Source: Hetaerina americana (lineage: Eukaryota > Arthropoda > Insecta > Odonata > Calopterygidae). Taken from it: a stretch of DNA of 64,000 nt. Made by a program: the position numbers and the translations under genes. Each line of letters begins with the position of its first letter. The stretch's first letter is position 1. The notes under the pieces are model-generated. The model was not told where the DNA came from. It was given only the letters and a program-made list of their open reading frames with translations, and did not search any database. Below, in pieces: positions 13,690 through 28,200 of this stretch. The stretch spans positions 1 through 64,000 of the forward strand of contig JAKTNV010000667.1 of the NCBI GenBank assembly GCA_022747635.1, in the 5' to 3' direction.

Positions 13690-16600
13690 AATATTTTTAG
13701 AAATTTGGGCTCTTTTAGTAAAATAAACACTTGCGCTGAAGCATCTTTTATGTTCATTTCATGTCTTTCAGGATTAATTCTGGGTTTTATTTTGTTTATT
13801 TGATGAAAATGAACAACAATACACACCATGGAAACATTTATGTTTGATTTGTGTCAAGTGAGATTTTCACCTAGAACCCATAGGGGGGGTATTGGCACTT
13901 TTCATGGAAAAATGTGAAAAATTAAATTTTCTAAAAATGAAATAAATGCCTTCTAAACACCTCAAACATTCACTCTAAAACCGAAGATTGTTGTTTTTCT
14001 CAATATTTTTAGAAATTTGGGCTCTTTTAGCAACATTAACACTTGGGCTGAAGCATCTTTTATGATCTTTTATTGTCTTTCAGGATTCATTCTGGGTTTT
14101 ATTTTGTTTATTTGATGAAAATGAACAACAATACACACCTTGGATACATTTTTGTTTGATATGTGTCGAGTGAGATTTTCACCTAGAACCCAAAGGGGTG
14201 GGTATTGGCACTTTTCATTGAAAAATGTGAAAAATTAAATTTTCTAAAAATGAAATAAATGCCTTCTAAACACCTCAATCATTCATTCTAAAACAGAAGA
14301 TTGTTGTTTTTCGCAATATTTTTAGAAATTTGGGCTCTTTTAGTAACATTAACACCTGGGCTGGAGCATCTTTTATGATTATTTATTGTCTTTCAGGATA
14401 CATTCTGGGTTTTATTTTGTTTATTTGATGAAAATGAACAACAATACACACCTTGGATACATTTTTGTTTGGTTTGTGTCAAGTGAGATTTTCACCTAGA
14501 ATCCAAAGGGGATGTATTGGCACTTTTCATGGAAAAATGTGAAAAATTAAATTTTCTAAAAATGAAATAAATGCCTTCTAAACACCTCAAACATTCACTC
14601 TAAAACAGAAGATTGTTGTTTTTCGCAATATTTTTTGAAATTTGGGCTCTTTTAGTAACATTAACACCTGGGCTGAAGCATCTTTTATGATCATTTGTTG
14701 TCTTTCAGGAAACATTCTGGGTTTTATTTTGCTTATTTGATGAAAATGAACAACAATACACACCATGGAAACATTTTTGTTTGATTTGTTGTGAGTGAGA
14801 TTTTCACCTAGAACCCAAAGGGGGGGTATTGGCACTTTTCATGGAAAAATGTGAAAAATTAAATTTTCTAAAAATGAAATAAATGCCTTCTAAACACCTC
14901 AAACATTCACTCTAAAACAGAAGATTGTTGTTTTTCGCAATATTTTTAGAAATTTGGGCTCTTTTAGTAACATTAACACTTGCGCTGAAGCAACTTTTAT
15001 GCTCATTTCTTGTCTTTCAGGATTAACTCTGGGTTTTATTTTGTTTATTTGATGAAAATGAACAACAATACACACCATGGAAACATTTTTGTTTGATTTG
15101 CGTCAAAAGAGATTTTCATCTAGAACCCAAAGGGGGGGGTATTGGCACTTTTCATGGAAAAATGTGAAAAATTAAATTTTCTAAAAATGAAATAAATGCC
15201 TTCTAAACACCTCAAACATTCACTCTAAAACAGAAGATTGTTGTTTTTCGCAATATTTTTAGAAATTTGGGTACTTTTAGTAACATTAACACTTGGGCTG
15301 AAGCATCTTTTATGATCTTTTATTGTTTTTCAGGATTCATTATGGGTTTTATTTTGTTTATTTGATGAAAATGAACAACAATACACACCTTGGATACATT
15401 TTTGTTTGATTTGTGTTGAGTGAAATTTTCACCTAGAACCCAAAGGGGTATTGGCACTTTTAATGGAAAAATGTGAAAAATTAAATTTTCTAAAAATGAA
15501 ATAAATGCCTTCTAAACACCTCAAACATTCCCTCTAAAACAGAAGATTGTTGTTTTTTGCAATATTTTTATAAATTTGGGCTCTTTTAGTAACATTAACA
15601 CTTTCTCTGAAGCAAATTTTATGCTCATTTCTTGTCCTTCAAGATTAATTCTGGGTTTTATTTTGTTTATTTGATGAAAATGAACAACAATACACACCAT
15701 GGAAACATTTTTGTTTTTGATTTGTGTTGAGTGAGATTTTCACCTAGAACCCAAAGGGGGGGGTATTGGCACTTTTCATGGAAAAATGTGAAAAATTAAA
15801 TTTTCTAAAAATGAAATAAATGCCTTCTAAACACCTAAAACATTCACTCTAAAACAGAAGATTGTGGTTTTTCGCAATATTTTTAGAAATTTGGGCTCTT
15901 TTAGTAACATTAACACTTACAGTGAAGCAACTTTTATGCTCATTTCTTGTCTTTCAGGATTAACTCTGGGTTTTATTTTGTTTATTTGATGAAAATGAAC
16001 AACAATACACACCATGGAAACATTTTTGTTTGATTTGCGTCAAGTGAGATTTTCACCTAGAACCCAAAGGGGGGGTATTGGCACTTTTCATGAAAAAATG
16101 TGAAAAATTAAATTTTCTAAAAATGAAATAAATGCCTTCTAAACACCTCAAACATTCACTCTAAAACAGAAGATTGTTGTTTTTCGCAATATTTTTAGAA
16201 ATTTGGGCTCTTTTAGTAACATTAACACTTTCGCTGAAGCAACTTTTATGCTCATTTCTTGTCTTTCAGGATTAATTCTGGGTTTTGTTTTGTTTATTTG
16301 ATGAAAATGAACAACAATACACACCATGGAAACATTTTTGTTTGATTGCGTCAAGTGAGATTTTCACCTAGAACCCAAACGGGGGGGTATTGGCACTTTT
16401 CATGGAAAAATGTGAAAAATTAAATTTTCTAAAAATTAAATAAATGCCTTCTAAACACCTCAAACATTCACTCTAAAACAGAAGATTGTTGTTTTTCGCA
16501 ATATTTTTAGAAATTTGGGCTCTTTTAGTAACATTAACACCTGAGCTGAAGCATCTTTTATGATCATTTATTGTCTTTCAGGATACATTCTGGGTTTTAT

Positions 16601-16812
16601 TTTGTTTATTTGATGAAAATGAACAACAATACACACCTTGGATACATTTTTGTTTGATTTGTGTCGAGCGAGATTTTCACCTAGAACCCAAAGGGGGGGG
16701 TATTGGAACTTTTCATGGAAAAATGTGAAAAATTAAATTTTCTAAAAATGAAATAAATGCCTTCTAAACACCTCAAACATTCACTCTAAAACAGATGGTT
16801 ATTGTTTTTCGC
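13690..16812 (+). repeat. 10-monomer block, first copy of 3,123 bp tandem duplication
   Basis: This block is repeated immediately downstream with offset 3,123, exactly ten monomers. Landmarks are gtaaaataaacacttgcg at 13,718 and 16,841, plus two clusters of private variants near 14,600 and 16,200 that reappear at 17,720 and 19,320. It corresponds to roughly 1,190-4,310 of HOR-I copy 1, where it is present only once. Confidence 0.92.
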
Positions 16813-19800
16813 AATATTTTTAGAAATTTGGGCTCTTTTAGTAAAATAAACACTTGCGCTGAAGCATCTTTTATGTTCATTTCATGTCTTTCAGGATTAA
16901 TTCTGGGTTTTATTTTGTTTATTTGATGAAAATGAACAACAATACACACCATGGAAACATTTATGTTTGATTTGTGTCAAGTGAGATTTTCACCTAGAAC
17001 CCATAGGGGGGGTATTGGCACTTTTCATGGAAAAATGTGAAAAATTAAATTTTCTAAAAATGAAATAAATGCCTTCTAAACACCTCAAACATTCACTCTA
17101 AAACCGAAGATTGTTGTTTTTCTCAATATTTTTAGAAATTTGGGCTCTTTTAGCAACATTAACACTTGGGCTGAAGCATCTTTTATGATCTTTTATTGTC
17201 TTTCAGGATTCATTCTGGGTTTTATTTTGTTTATTTGATGAAAATGAACAACAATACACACCTTGGATACATTTTTGTTTGATATGTGTCGAGTGAGATT
17301 TTCACCTAGAACCCAAAGGGGTGGGTATTGGCACTTTTCATTGAAAAATGTGAAAAATTAAATTTTCTAAAAATGAAATAAATGCCTTCTAAACACCTCA
17401 ATCATTCATTCTAAAACAGAAGATTGTTGTTTTTCGCAATATTTTTAGAAATTTGGGCTCTTTTAGTAACATTAACACCTGGGCTGGAGCATCTTTTATG
17501 ATTATTTATTGTCTTTCAGGATACATTCTGGGTTTTATTTTGTTTATTTGATGAAAATGAACAACAATACACACCTTGGATACATTTTTGTTTGGTTTGT
17601 GTCAAGTGAGATTTTCACCTAGAATCCAAAGGGGATGTATTGGCACTTTTCATGGAAAAATGTGAAAAATTAAATTTTCTAAAAATGAAATAAATGCCTT
17701 CTAAACACCTCAAACATTCACTCTAAAACAGAAGATTGTTGTTTTTCGCAATATTTTTTGAAATTTGGGCTCTTTTAGTAACATTAACACCTGGGCTGAA
17801 GCATCTTTTATGATCATTTGTTGTCTTTCAGGAAACATTCTGGGTTTTATTTTGCTTATTTGATGAAAATGAACAACAATACACACCATGGAAACATTTT
17901 TGTTTGATTTGTTGTGAGTGAGATTTTCACCTAGAACCCAAAGGGGGGGTATTGGCACTTTTCATGGAAAAATGTGAAAAATTAAATTTTCTAAAAATGA
18001 AATAAATGCCTTCTAAACACCTCAAACATTCACTCTAAAACAGAAGATTGTTGTTTTTCGCAATATTTTTAGAAATTTGGGCTCTTTTAGTAACATTAAC
18101 ACTTGCGCTGAAGCAACTTTTATGCTCATTTCTTGTCTTTCAGGATTAACTCTGGGTTTTATTTTGTTTATTTGATGAAAATGAACAACAATACACACCA
18201 TGGAAACATTTTTGTTTGATTTGCGTCAAAAGAGATTTTCATCTAGAACCCAAAGGGGGGGGTATTGGCACTTTTCATGGAAAAATGTGAAAAATTAAAT
18301 TTTCTAAAAATGAAATAAATGCCTTCTAAACACCTCAAACATTCACTCTAAAACAGAAGATTGTTGTTTTTCGCAATATTTTTAGAAATTTGGGTACTTT
18401 TAGTAACATTAACACTTGGGCTGAAGCATCTTTTATGATCTTTTATTGTTTTTCAGGATTCATTATGGGTTTTATTTTGTTTATTTGATGAAAATGAACA
18501 ACAATACACACCTTGGATACATTTTTGTTTGATTTGTGTTGAGTGAAATTTTCACCTAGAACCCAAAGGGGTATTGGCACTTTTAATGGAAAATTGTGAA
18601 AAATTAAATTTTCTAAAAATGAAATAAATGCCTTCTAAACACCTCAAACATTCCCTCTAAAACAGAAGATTGTTGTTTTTTGCAATATTTTTATAAATTT
18701 GGGCTCTTTTAGTAACATTAACACTTTCTCTGAAGCAAATTTTATGCTCATTTCTTGTCCTTCAAGATTAATTCTGGGTTTTATTTTGTTTATTTGATGA
18801 AAATGAACAACAATACACACCATGGAAACATTTTTGTTTTTGATTTGTGTTGAGTGAGATTTTCACCTAGAACCCAAAGGGGGGGGTATTGGCACTTTTC
18901 ATGGAAAAATGTGAAAAATTAAATTTTCTAAAAATGAAATAAATGCCTTCTAAACACCTAAAACATTCACTCTAAAACAGAAGATTGTGGTTTTTCGCAA
19001 TATTTTTAGAAATTTGGGCTCTTTTAGTAACATTAACACTTACAGTGAAGCAACTTTTATGCTCATTTCTTGTCTTTCAGGATTAACTCTGGGTTTTATT
19101 TTGTTTATTTGATGAAAATGAACAACAATACACACCATGGAAACATTTTTGTTTGATTTGCGTCAAGTGAGATTTTCACCTAGAACCCAAAGGGGGGGTA
19201 TTGGCACTTTTCATGAAAAAATGTGAAAAATTAAATTTTCTAAAAATGAAATAAATGCCTTCTAAACACCTCAAACATTCACTCTAAAACAGAAGATTGT
19301 TGTTTTTCGCAATATTTTTAGAAATTTGGGCTCTTTTAGTAACATTAACACTTTCGCTGAAGCAACTTTTATGCTCATTTCTTGTCTTTCAGGATTAATT
19401 CTGGGTTTTGTTTTGTTTATTTGATGAAAATGAACAACAATACACACCATGGAAACATTTTTGTTTGATTGCGTCAAGTGAGATTTTCACCTAGAACCCA
19501 AACGGGGGGGTATTGGCACTTTTCATGGAAAAATGTGAAAAATTAAATTTTCTAAAAATTAAATAAATGCCTTCTAAACACCTCAAACATTCACTCTAAA
19601 ACAGAAGATTGTTGTTTTTCGCAATATTTTTAGAAATTTGGGCTCTTTTAGTAACATTAACACCTGAGCTGAAGCATCTTTTATGATCATTTATTGTCTT
19701 TCAGGATACATTCTGGGTTTTATTTTGTTTATTTGATGAAAATGAACAACAATACACACCTTGGATACATTTTTGTTTGATTTGTGTCGAGCGAGATTTT

Positions 19801-19935
19801 CACCTAGAACCCAAAGGGGGGGGTATTGGAACTTTTCATGGAAAAATGTGAAAAATTAAATTTTCTAAAAATGAAATAAATGCCTTCTAAACACCTCAAA
19901 CATTCACTCTAAAACAGATGGTTATTGTTTTTCGC
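16813..19935 (+). repeat. 10-monomer block, second copy of 3,123 bp tandem duplication
   Basis: This is the second copy of the preceding block. The junction lies between about 16,800 and 16,840. There the rare variant cagatggttattg runs into gtaaaataaacacttgcg, whereas in HOR-I copy 1 and at 19,918 it is followed by tttgtagaaat. I noticed only isolated differences from the first block, for example ggaaaattgtg near 18,591 against ggaaaaatgtg near 15,468, so this is the youngest large duplication in the window. Confidence 0.92.
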
Positions 19936-20591
19936 AATATTTGTAGAAATTTGGGCTCTTTTAGTAACATTAACACCTGGGCTGAAGCATCTTTTATGAT
20001 CATTTATTGTCTTTCAGGATACATTCTGGGTTTTATTTTGTTTATTTGATGAAAATGAAAAACAATACACACCTTGGATACATTTTTGTTTGATTTGTGT
20101 CGATTGATATTTTCACCTAGAACCCAAAGGGGGGGGGGTATTGGCACTTTTCATGGAAAAATGTGAATATTTAAATTTTCTAAAAATGAAATAAATGCCT
20201 TCTAAACACCTCAAACATTCACTCTAAAACAGAAGATTGTTGTTTTTCGCAATATTTTTAGAAATTTGGGCTCTTTTAGTAACATTAACACCTGGGCTGA
20301 AGCATCTTTTATGATCTTTTATTGTCTTTCAGGATTCATTCTGGGTTTTATTTTGTTTATTTGATGAAAATGAACAACAATACACACCTTGGATACAATT
20401 TTGTTTGATTTGTGTCCATTGAGATTTTCACCTAGAACCCAAACGGGGGGGTATTGGCACTTTTCATGGAAAAATGTGAAAAATTAAATTTTCTAAAAAT
20501 GAAATAAATGACTTCTAAACACCTCAAACATTTACTCTAAAACAAAAGATTGTTGTTTTTCGCAATATTTTTAGAAATTTGGGCTCTTTTA

Positions 20592-21349
20592 GTAACATTA
20601 ACACTTTCTCTGAAGCAAATTTTATGCTCATTTCTTGTCCTTCAAGATTAATTCTGGGTTTTATTTTGTTTATTTGATGAAAATGAACAACAATACACAC
20701 CATGGAAACATTTTTGTTTGATTTGTGTCGAGGAGATTTTCACCTAGGACCCAAAGGGGGGGGGGAATTGGAGCTTTTCATGGAAAAATGTAAAAAATTA
20801 AATTTTCTAAAAATGAAATAAATGCCTTCTAAACACCTCAAACATTCACTCTAAAACAGAAGATTGTTGTTTTTCGCAATATTTTTAGAAATTTGGGCTC
20901 TTTTAGTAAAATAAACACTTGCGCTGAAGCATCTTTTATGTTCATTTCATGTCTTTCAGGATTAATTCTGGGTTTTATTTTGTTTATTTGATGAAAATGA
21001 ACAACAATACACACCATGGAAACATTTTTGTTTGATTTGTGTCAAGTGAGATTTTCACCTAGAACCCATAGGGGGGGTATTGGCACTTTTCATGGAAAAA
21101 TGTGAAAAATTAAATTTTCTAAAAATGAAATAAATGCCTTCTAAACACCTCAAACATTCACTCTAAAACCGAAGATTGTTGTTTTTCTCAATATTTTTAG
21201 AAATTTGGGCTCTTTTAGCAACATTAACACTTGGGCTGAAGCATCTTTTATGATCTTTTATTGTCTTTCAGGATTCATTCTGGGTTTTATTTTGTTTATT
21301 TGATGAAAATGAACAACAATACACACCTTGGATACATTTTTGTTTGATT
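20592..21349 (+). repeat. Local repeat block, first copy (offset 941 bp)
   Basis: The private variants gtcgaggagatt with cctaggaccc (20,729), acccataggg (about 21,065) and ccgaagattg with tctcaatat (21,169) occur here in this order. They recur 941 bp downstream, three monomers away. In HOR-I copy 1 the series occurs once at about 5,105-5,560. Confidence 0.88.
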
Positions 21350-22290
21350 TGTGTCGATTGATATTTTCACCTAGAACCCAAAGGGGGGGGGGTATTGGCA
21401 CTTTTCATGGAAAAATGTGAATATTTAAATTTTCTAAAAATGAAATAAATGCCTTCTAAACACCTCAAACATTCACTCTAAAACAGAAGATTGTTGTTTT
21501 TCGCAATATTTTTAGAAATTTGGGCTCTTTTAGTAACATTAACACTTTCTCTGAAGCAAATTTTATGCTCATTTCTTGTCCTTCAAGATTAATTCTGGGT
21601 TTTATTTTGTTTATTTGATGAAAATGAACAACAATACACACCATGGAAACATTTTTGTTTGATTTGTGTCGAGGAGATTTTCACCTAGGACCCAAAGGGG
21701 GGGGGGAATTGGAGCTTTTCATGGAAAAATGTAAAAAATTAAATTTTCTAAAAATGAAATAAATGCCTTCTAAACACCTCAAACATTCACTCTAAAACAG
21801 AAGATTGTTGTTTTTCGCAATATTTTTAGAAATTTGGGCTCTTTTAGTAAAATAAACACTTGCGCTGAAGCATCTTTTATGTTCATTTCATGTCTTTCAG
21901 GATTAATTCTGGGTTTTATTTTGTTTATTTGATGAAAATGAACAACAATACACACCATGGAAACATTTTTGTTTGATTTGTGTCAAGTGAGATTTTCACC
22001 TAGAACCCATAGGGGGGGTATTGGCACTTTTCATGGAAAAATGTGAAAAATTAAATTTTCTAAAAATGAAATAAATGCCTTCTAAACACCTCAAACATTC
22101 ACTCTAAAACCGAAGATTGTTGTTTTTCTCAATATTTTTAGAAATTTGGGCTCTTTTAGCAACATTAACACTTGGGCTGAAGCATCTTTTATGATCTTTT
22201 ATTGTCTTTCAGGATTCATTCTGGGTTTTATTTTGTTTATTTGATGAAAATGAACAACAATACACACCTTGGATACATTTTTGTTTGATT
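21350..22290 (+). repeat. Local repeat block, second copy with one monomer missing
   Basis: The segment repeats the preceding one. It starts with the cgattgatattttc monomer (21,355, matching 20,101 four monomers earlier) and goes directly to the gtcgaggagatt series at 21,670. The gtgtccattgag monomer present between them at about 20,415 is absent here. The result is a four-monomer duplication that lost one monomer, or an unequal exchange at a shifted site; either gives a net gain of three monomers over HOR-I copy 1. Confidence 0.82.
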
Positions 22291-25200
22291 TGTGTCGAGT
22301 GAGATTTTCACCTAGAACCCAAAGGGGTGGGTATTGGCACTTTTCATTGAAAAATGTGAAAAATTAAATTTTCTAAAAATGAAATAAATGCCTTCTAAAC
22401 ACCTCAATCATTCATTCTAAAACAGAAGATTGTTGTTTTTCGCAATATTTTTAGAAATTTGGGCTTTTTTAGTAACATTAACACCTGGGCTGAAGCATCT
22501 TTTATGATCATTTATTGTCTTTCAGGATACATTCTGGGTTTTATTTTGTTTATTTGATGAAAATGAAAAACAATACACACCTTGGATACATTTTTGTTTG
22601 GTTTGTGTCAAGTGAGATTTTCACCTAGAACCCAAAGGGGATGTATTGGCACTTTTCATGGAAAAATGTGAAAAATTAAATTTTCTAAAAATGAAATAAA
22701 TGCCTTCTAAACACCTCAAACATTCACTCTAAAACAGAAGATTGTTGTTTTTCGCAATATTTTTAGAAATTTGGGCTCTTTTAGTAACATTAACACCTGG
22801 GCTGAAGCATCTTTTATGACCATTTGTTGTCTTTCAGGAAACATTCTGGGTTTTATTTTGTTTATTTGATGAAAATGAACAACAATACACACCATGGAAA
22901 CATTTTTGTTTGATTTGTTGTGAGTGAGATTTTCACCTAGACCCCAGAGGGGAGGTATTGGCACTTTTCATGGAAAAATGTGAAAAATTAAATTTTCTAA
23001 AAATGAAATAAATGCCTTCTAAACACCTCAAACATTCACTCTAAAACAGAAGATTGTTGTTTTTCGCAATATTTTTAGAAATTTGGGCTCTTTTAGTAAC
23101 ATTAACACTTGCGCTGAAGCAACTTTTATGCTCATTTCTTGTCTTTCAGGATTAACTCTGGGTTTTATTTTGTTTATTTGATGAAAATGAACAACAATAC
23201 ACACCATGGAAACATTTTTGTTTGATTTGCGTCAAAAGAGATTTTCATCTAGAACCCAAAGGGGGGGTATTGGCACTTTTCATGGAAAAATGTGAAAAAT
23301 TCAATTTTCTAAAAATAAAATAAATGCCTTCTAAACACCTCAAATATTCACTCTAAAACAGAAGATTGTTGTTTTTCGCAATATTTGTAGAAATTTGGGC
23401 TCTTTTAGTAACATTAACACCTGGGCTGAAGCATCTTTTATGATCATTTATTGTCTTTCAGGATACATTCTGGGTTTTATTTTGTTTATTTGATGAAAAT
23501 GAAAAACAATACACACCTTGGATACATTTTTGTTTGATTTGTGTCGAGTGAAATTTTCACCTAGAACCCAAAGGGGGGGGGTATTGGAACTTTTCATGGA
23601 AAAATGTGAAAAATTAAATTTTCTAAAAATTAAATAAATGCCTTCTAAACACCTCAAACATTCACTCTAAAACAGAAGATTGTTGTTTTTCGCAATATTT
23701 TTATAAATTTGGGCTCTTTTAGTAACATTAACACTTTCTCTGAAGCAACTTTTATGCTCATTTCTTGTCCTTCAAGATTAATTCTGGGTTTTATTTTGTT
23801 TATTTGATGAAAATGAACAACAATACACACCATGGAAAAATTTTTGTTTGATATGTGTTGAGTGAGATTTTCACCTAGAACCCAAAGGGGGGGTATGGCA
23901 CTTTTCATGGAAAAATGTGAAAAATTAAATTTTCTAAAAATAAATGAAATGCCTTCTAAACACCTCAAACATTCACTCTTAAACAGAAGATTGTGGTTTT
24001 TCGCAATATTTTTATAAATTTGGGCTCTTTTGGTAACATTAACACTTTCTCTGAAGCAACTTTTATGCTCATTTCTTGTCCTTCAAGATTAATTCTGGGT
24101 TTTATTTTGTATATTTGATGAAAATGAACAACAATACACACCATGGAAACATTTTTGTTTGATTTGTGTTGAGTGAGATTTTCACCTAGAACCCAAAGGG
24201 GGGGAATTGGCACTTTTCATGGAAAATGTGAAAAATTAAATTTTCTAAAAATGAATGAAATGCCTTCTAAACACCTCAAACATTCACTCTAAAACAGAAG
24301 ATTGTTGTTTTTCGCAATATTTTTAGAAATTTGGGCTCTTTTAGTAACATTAACACTTGCGCTGATGCAACTTTTATGCTCATTTCTTGTCTTTCAGGAT
24401 TAATTCTGGGTTTTATTTTGTTTATTTGATGAAAATGAACAACAATACAAACCATGGAAACATTTTTGTTTGATTTGCGTCAAGTGAGATTTTCACCTAG
24501 AACCGAAAGGGGGGGGTATTTGCACTTTTCATGGAAAAATGTAAAATAATAATTTTCTAAAAATGAAATAAATGCCTTCTAAACACCTCAAACATTCACT
24601 CTAAAACAGAAGATTGTTGTTTTTCGCAATATTTTTAGAAATTTGGGCTCTTTTAGTAACTTTAACACCTGGGCTGAAGCATCTTTTATGATCATTTATT
24701 GTCTTTCAGGATACATTCTGGGTTTTATTTTGTTTATTTGATGAAAATGAAAAACAATACACAGCTTGGATACATTTTTGTTTGATTTGTGTCGAGTGAA
24801 ATTTTCACCTAGAACCCAAAGGGGGGGTATTGGCACTTTTCATGGAAAAATGTGAAAAATTAAATTTTCTACAAATGAATGAAATGCCTTCTAAACACCT
24901 CAAACATTCACTCTAAATCAGAAGATTGTTGTTTTTCGCAATATTTTTATAAATTTGGGCCAATTTAGTAACATTAACACTTTCTCTGAAGCAACTTTTA
25001 TGCTCTTTTTTTGTCCTTCAAGATTAATTCTGGGTTTTATTTTGTTTATTTGATGAAAATGAACAACAATACACACCATGGAAACATTTTTGTTTTGGTT
25101 GTGTTGAGTGAGATTTTCACCTAGAACCCAAAGGGGGGGTATTGGCACTTTTCATTGAAAAATGTGAAAAATTAAATTTTCTAAAAATGAAATAAATGCC

Positions 25201-28200
25201 TTCTAAACACCTCAAACATTCACTCTAAAACAGAAGATTGTTGTTTTTCGCAATATTTTTAGAAATTTGGGCTCTTTTAGTAACATTAACACCTGGGCTG
25301 AAGCATCTTTAATGATCATTTATTGTCTTTCAGGATACATTCTGGGTTTTATTTTGTTTATTTGATGAAAATGATCAACAATACACACCTTGGATACATT
25401 TTTGTTTGATTTGTGTCGAGTGAGATTTTCTCCTAGAACCCAAAGGGGCGGTATTGGCACTTTTCATTGAAAAATGTGAAAAATTAAATTTTCTAAAAAT
25501 GAAATAAATGCCTTCTAAACACCTCAAACATTCACTCTAAAACAGAAGATTGTTGTTTTTCGCAATATTTTTAGAAATTTGGGCTCTTTTAGGAACATTA
25601 ACACTTGGGCTGAAGCATCTTTTATGATCTTTTATTGTCTCTCAGGATTCATTATGGGTTTTATTTTGTTTATTTGATGAAAATGAACAACAATACACAC
25701 CTTTGATACATTTTTGTTTGATTTGTGTCGAGTGAAATTTTCACCTAGAACCCAAAGGGGGGGGTATTGGCAATTTTTATGGAAAAATGTGAAAAATTAA
25801 ATTTTCTAAAAATGAAATAAATGCCTTCTAAACACCTCAAACATTCACTCTAAAACAGAAGATTGTTGTTTTTTGCAATATTTTTATAAATTTGGGCTCT
25901 TTTAGTAACATTAACACTTTCTCTGAAGCAACTTTTATGCTCATTTCTTGTCCTTCAAGATTAATTCTGGGTTATATTTTGTTTATTTGATGAAAATGAA
26001 CAACAATACACACCATGGAAACATTTTTGTTTTTGATTTGTGTTGAGTGAGATTTTCACCTAGAACCCAAAGGGGGGGTATTGGCACTTTTCATGGAAAA
26101 ATGTGAAAAATTAAATTTTCTAAAAATGAATGAAATGCCTTCTAATCACCTCAAACATTCACTCTAAAACAGAAGATTGTTGTTTTTCGCAATATTTTTA
26201 GGAATTTGGGCTCTTTTAGTAACATTAACACCTGGGCTGAAGCATCTTTTATGATCTTTTATTGTCTTTCAGGATTCATTCTAGGGTTTATTTTGTTTAT
26301 TTGATGAAAATGAACAACAATACACACCATGGAAACATTTTTGTTTGATTTGCGTCAAGTGAGATTTTCACCTAGAACCCAAATGGGGGGTATTGGCACT
26401 TTTCATGGAAAAATGTGAAAAATTAAATTTTCTAAAAATGAAATAAAAGCCTTCTAAACACCTCAAACATTCACTCTAAAACAGAAGATTGTTGTTTTTC
26501 GCAATATTTTTAGAAATTTGGGCTCTTTTAGTAACATTAACACTTTCTCTGAAGCAACTTTTATGCTCATTTCTTGTCCTTCAAGATTAATTCTGGGTTT
26601 TATTTTGTTTATTTGATGAAAATGAACAACAATACACACCATGGAAACATTTTTGTTTTGTTTGTGTTGAGTGAGATTTTCACCTAGAACCCAAAGGGGG
26701 GGAATTGGCACTTTTCATGGAAAATGTGAAAAATTAAATTTTCTAAAAATGAATGAAATGCCTTCTAAACACCTCAAACATTCACTCTAAAACAGAAGAT
26801 TGTTGTTTTTCGCAATATTTTTAGGAATTTGGGCTCTTTTAGTAACATTAACACCTGGGCTGAAGCATCTTTTATGATCTTTTATTGTCTTTCAGGATTC
26901 ATTCTAGGGTTTATTTTGTTTATTTGATGAAAATGAACAACAATACACACCATGGAAACATTTTTGTTTGATTTGCGTCAAGTGAGATTTTCACCTAGAA
27001 CCCAAAGGGGGGGTATTGGCACTTTTCATGGAAAAATGTGAAAAATTAAATTTTCTAAAAATGAAATAAATGCCTTCTAAACACCTCAAACATTCACTCT
27101 AAAACAGAAGATTGTTGTTTTTCGCAATATTTTTAGAAATTTGGGCTCTTTTAGTAACATTAACACCTGGGCTGAAGCATCTTTTATGATCATTTATTGT
27201 CTTTCAGGATACATTCTGGGTTTTATTTTGTTTATTTGATGAAAATGAAAAACAATACACAGCTTGGATACATTTTTGTTTGATTTGTGTCGAGTGAAAT
27301 TTTCACCTAGAACCCAAAGGGGGGGTATTGGCACTTTTCATGGAAAAATGTGAAAAATTAAATTTTCTACAAATGAATGAAATGCCTTCTAAACACCTCA
27401 AACATTCACTCTAAAACAGAAGATTGTTGTTTTTCGCAATATTTTTATAAATTTGGGCCATTTTAGTAACATTAACACTTTCTCTGAAGCAACTTTTATG
27501 CTCATTTCTTGTCCTTCAAGATTAATTCTGGGTTTTATTTTGTTTATTTGATGAAAATGAACAACAATACACACCATGGAAACATTTTTGTTTTGGTTGT
27601 GTTGAGTGAGATTTTCACCTAGAACCCAAAGGGGGGGTATTGGCACTTTTCATTGAAAAATGTGAAAAATTAAATTTTCTAAAAATGAAATAAATGCCTT
27701 CTAAACACCTCAAACATTCACTCTAAAACAGAAGATTGTTGTTTTTCGCAATATTTTTAGAAATTTGGGCTCTTTTAGTAACATTAACACCTGGGCTGAA
27801 GCATCTTTAATGATCATTTATTGTCTTTCAGGATACAGTCTGGGTTTTATTTTGTTTATTTGATGAAAATGATCAACAATACACACCTTGGATACATTTT
27901 TGTTTGATTTGTGTCGAGTGAGATTTTCACCTAGAACCCAAAGGGGCGGTATTGGCACTTTTCATGGAAAAATGTGAAAAATTAAATTTTCTAAAAATGA
28001 AATAAATGCCTTCTAAACACCTCAAACATTCATTCTAAATCAGAAGATTGTTGTTTTTCGCAATATTTTTAGAAATTTGTGCTCTTTTAGTAACATTAAC
28101 ACTTTCTCTGAAGCAACTTTTATGCCCATTTCTTGTCCTTCAAGATTAATTCTGGGTTTTATTTTGTTTATTTGATGAAAATGAACAACAATACACACCA

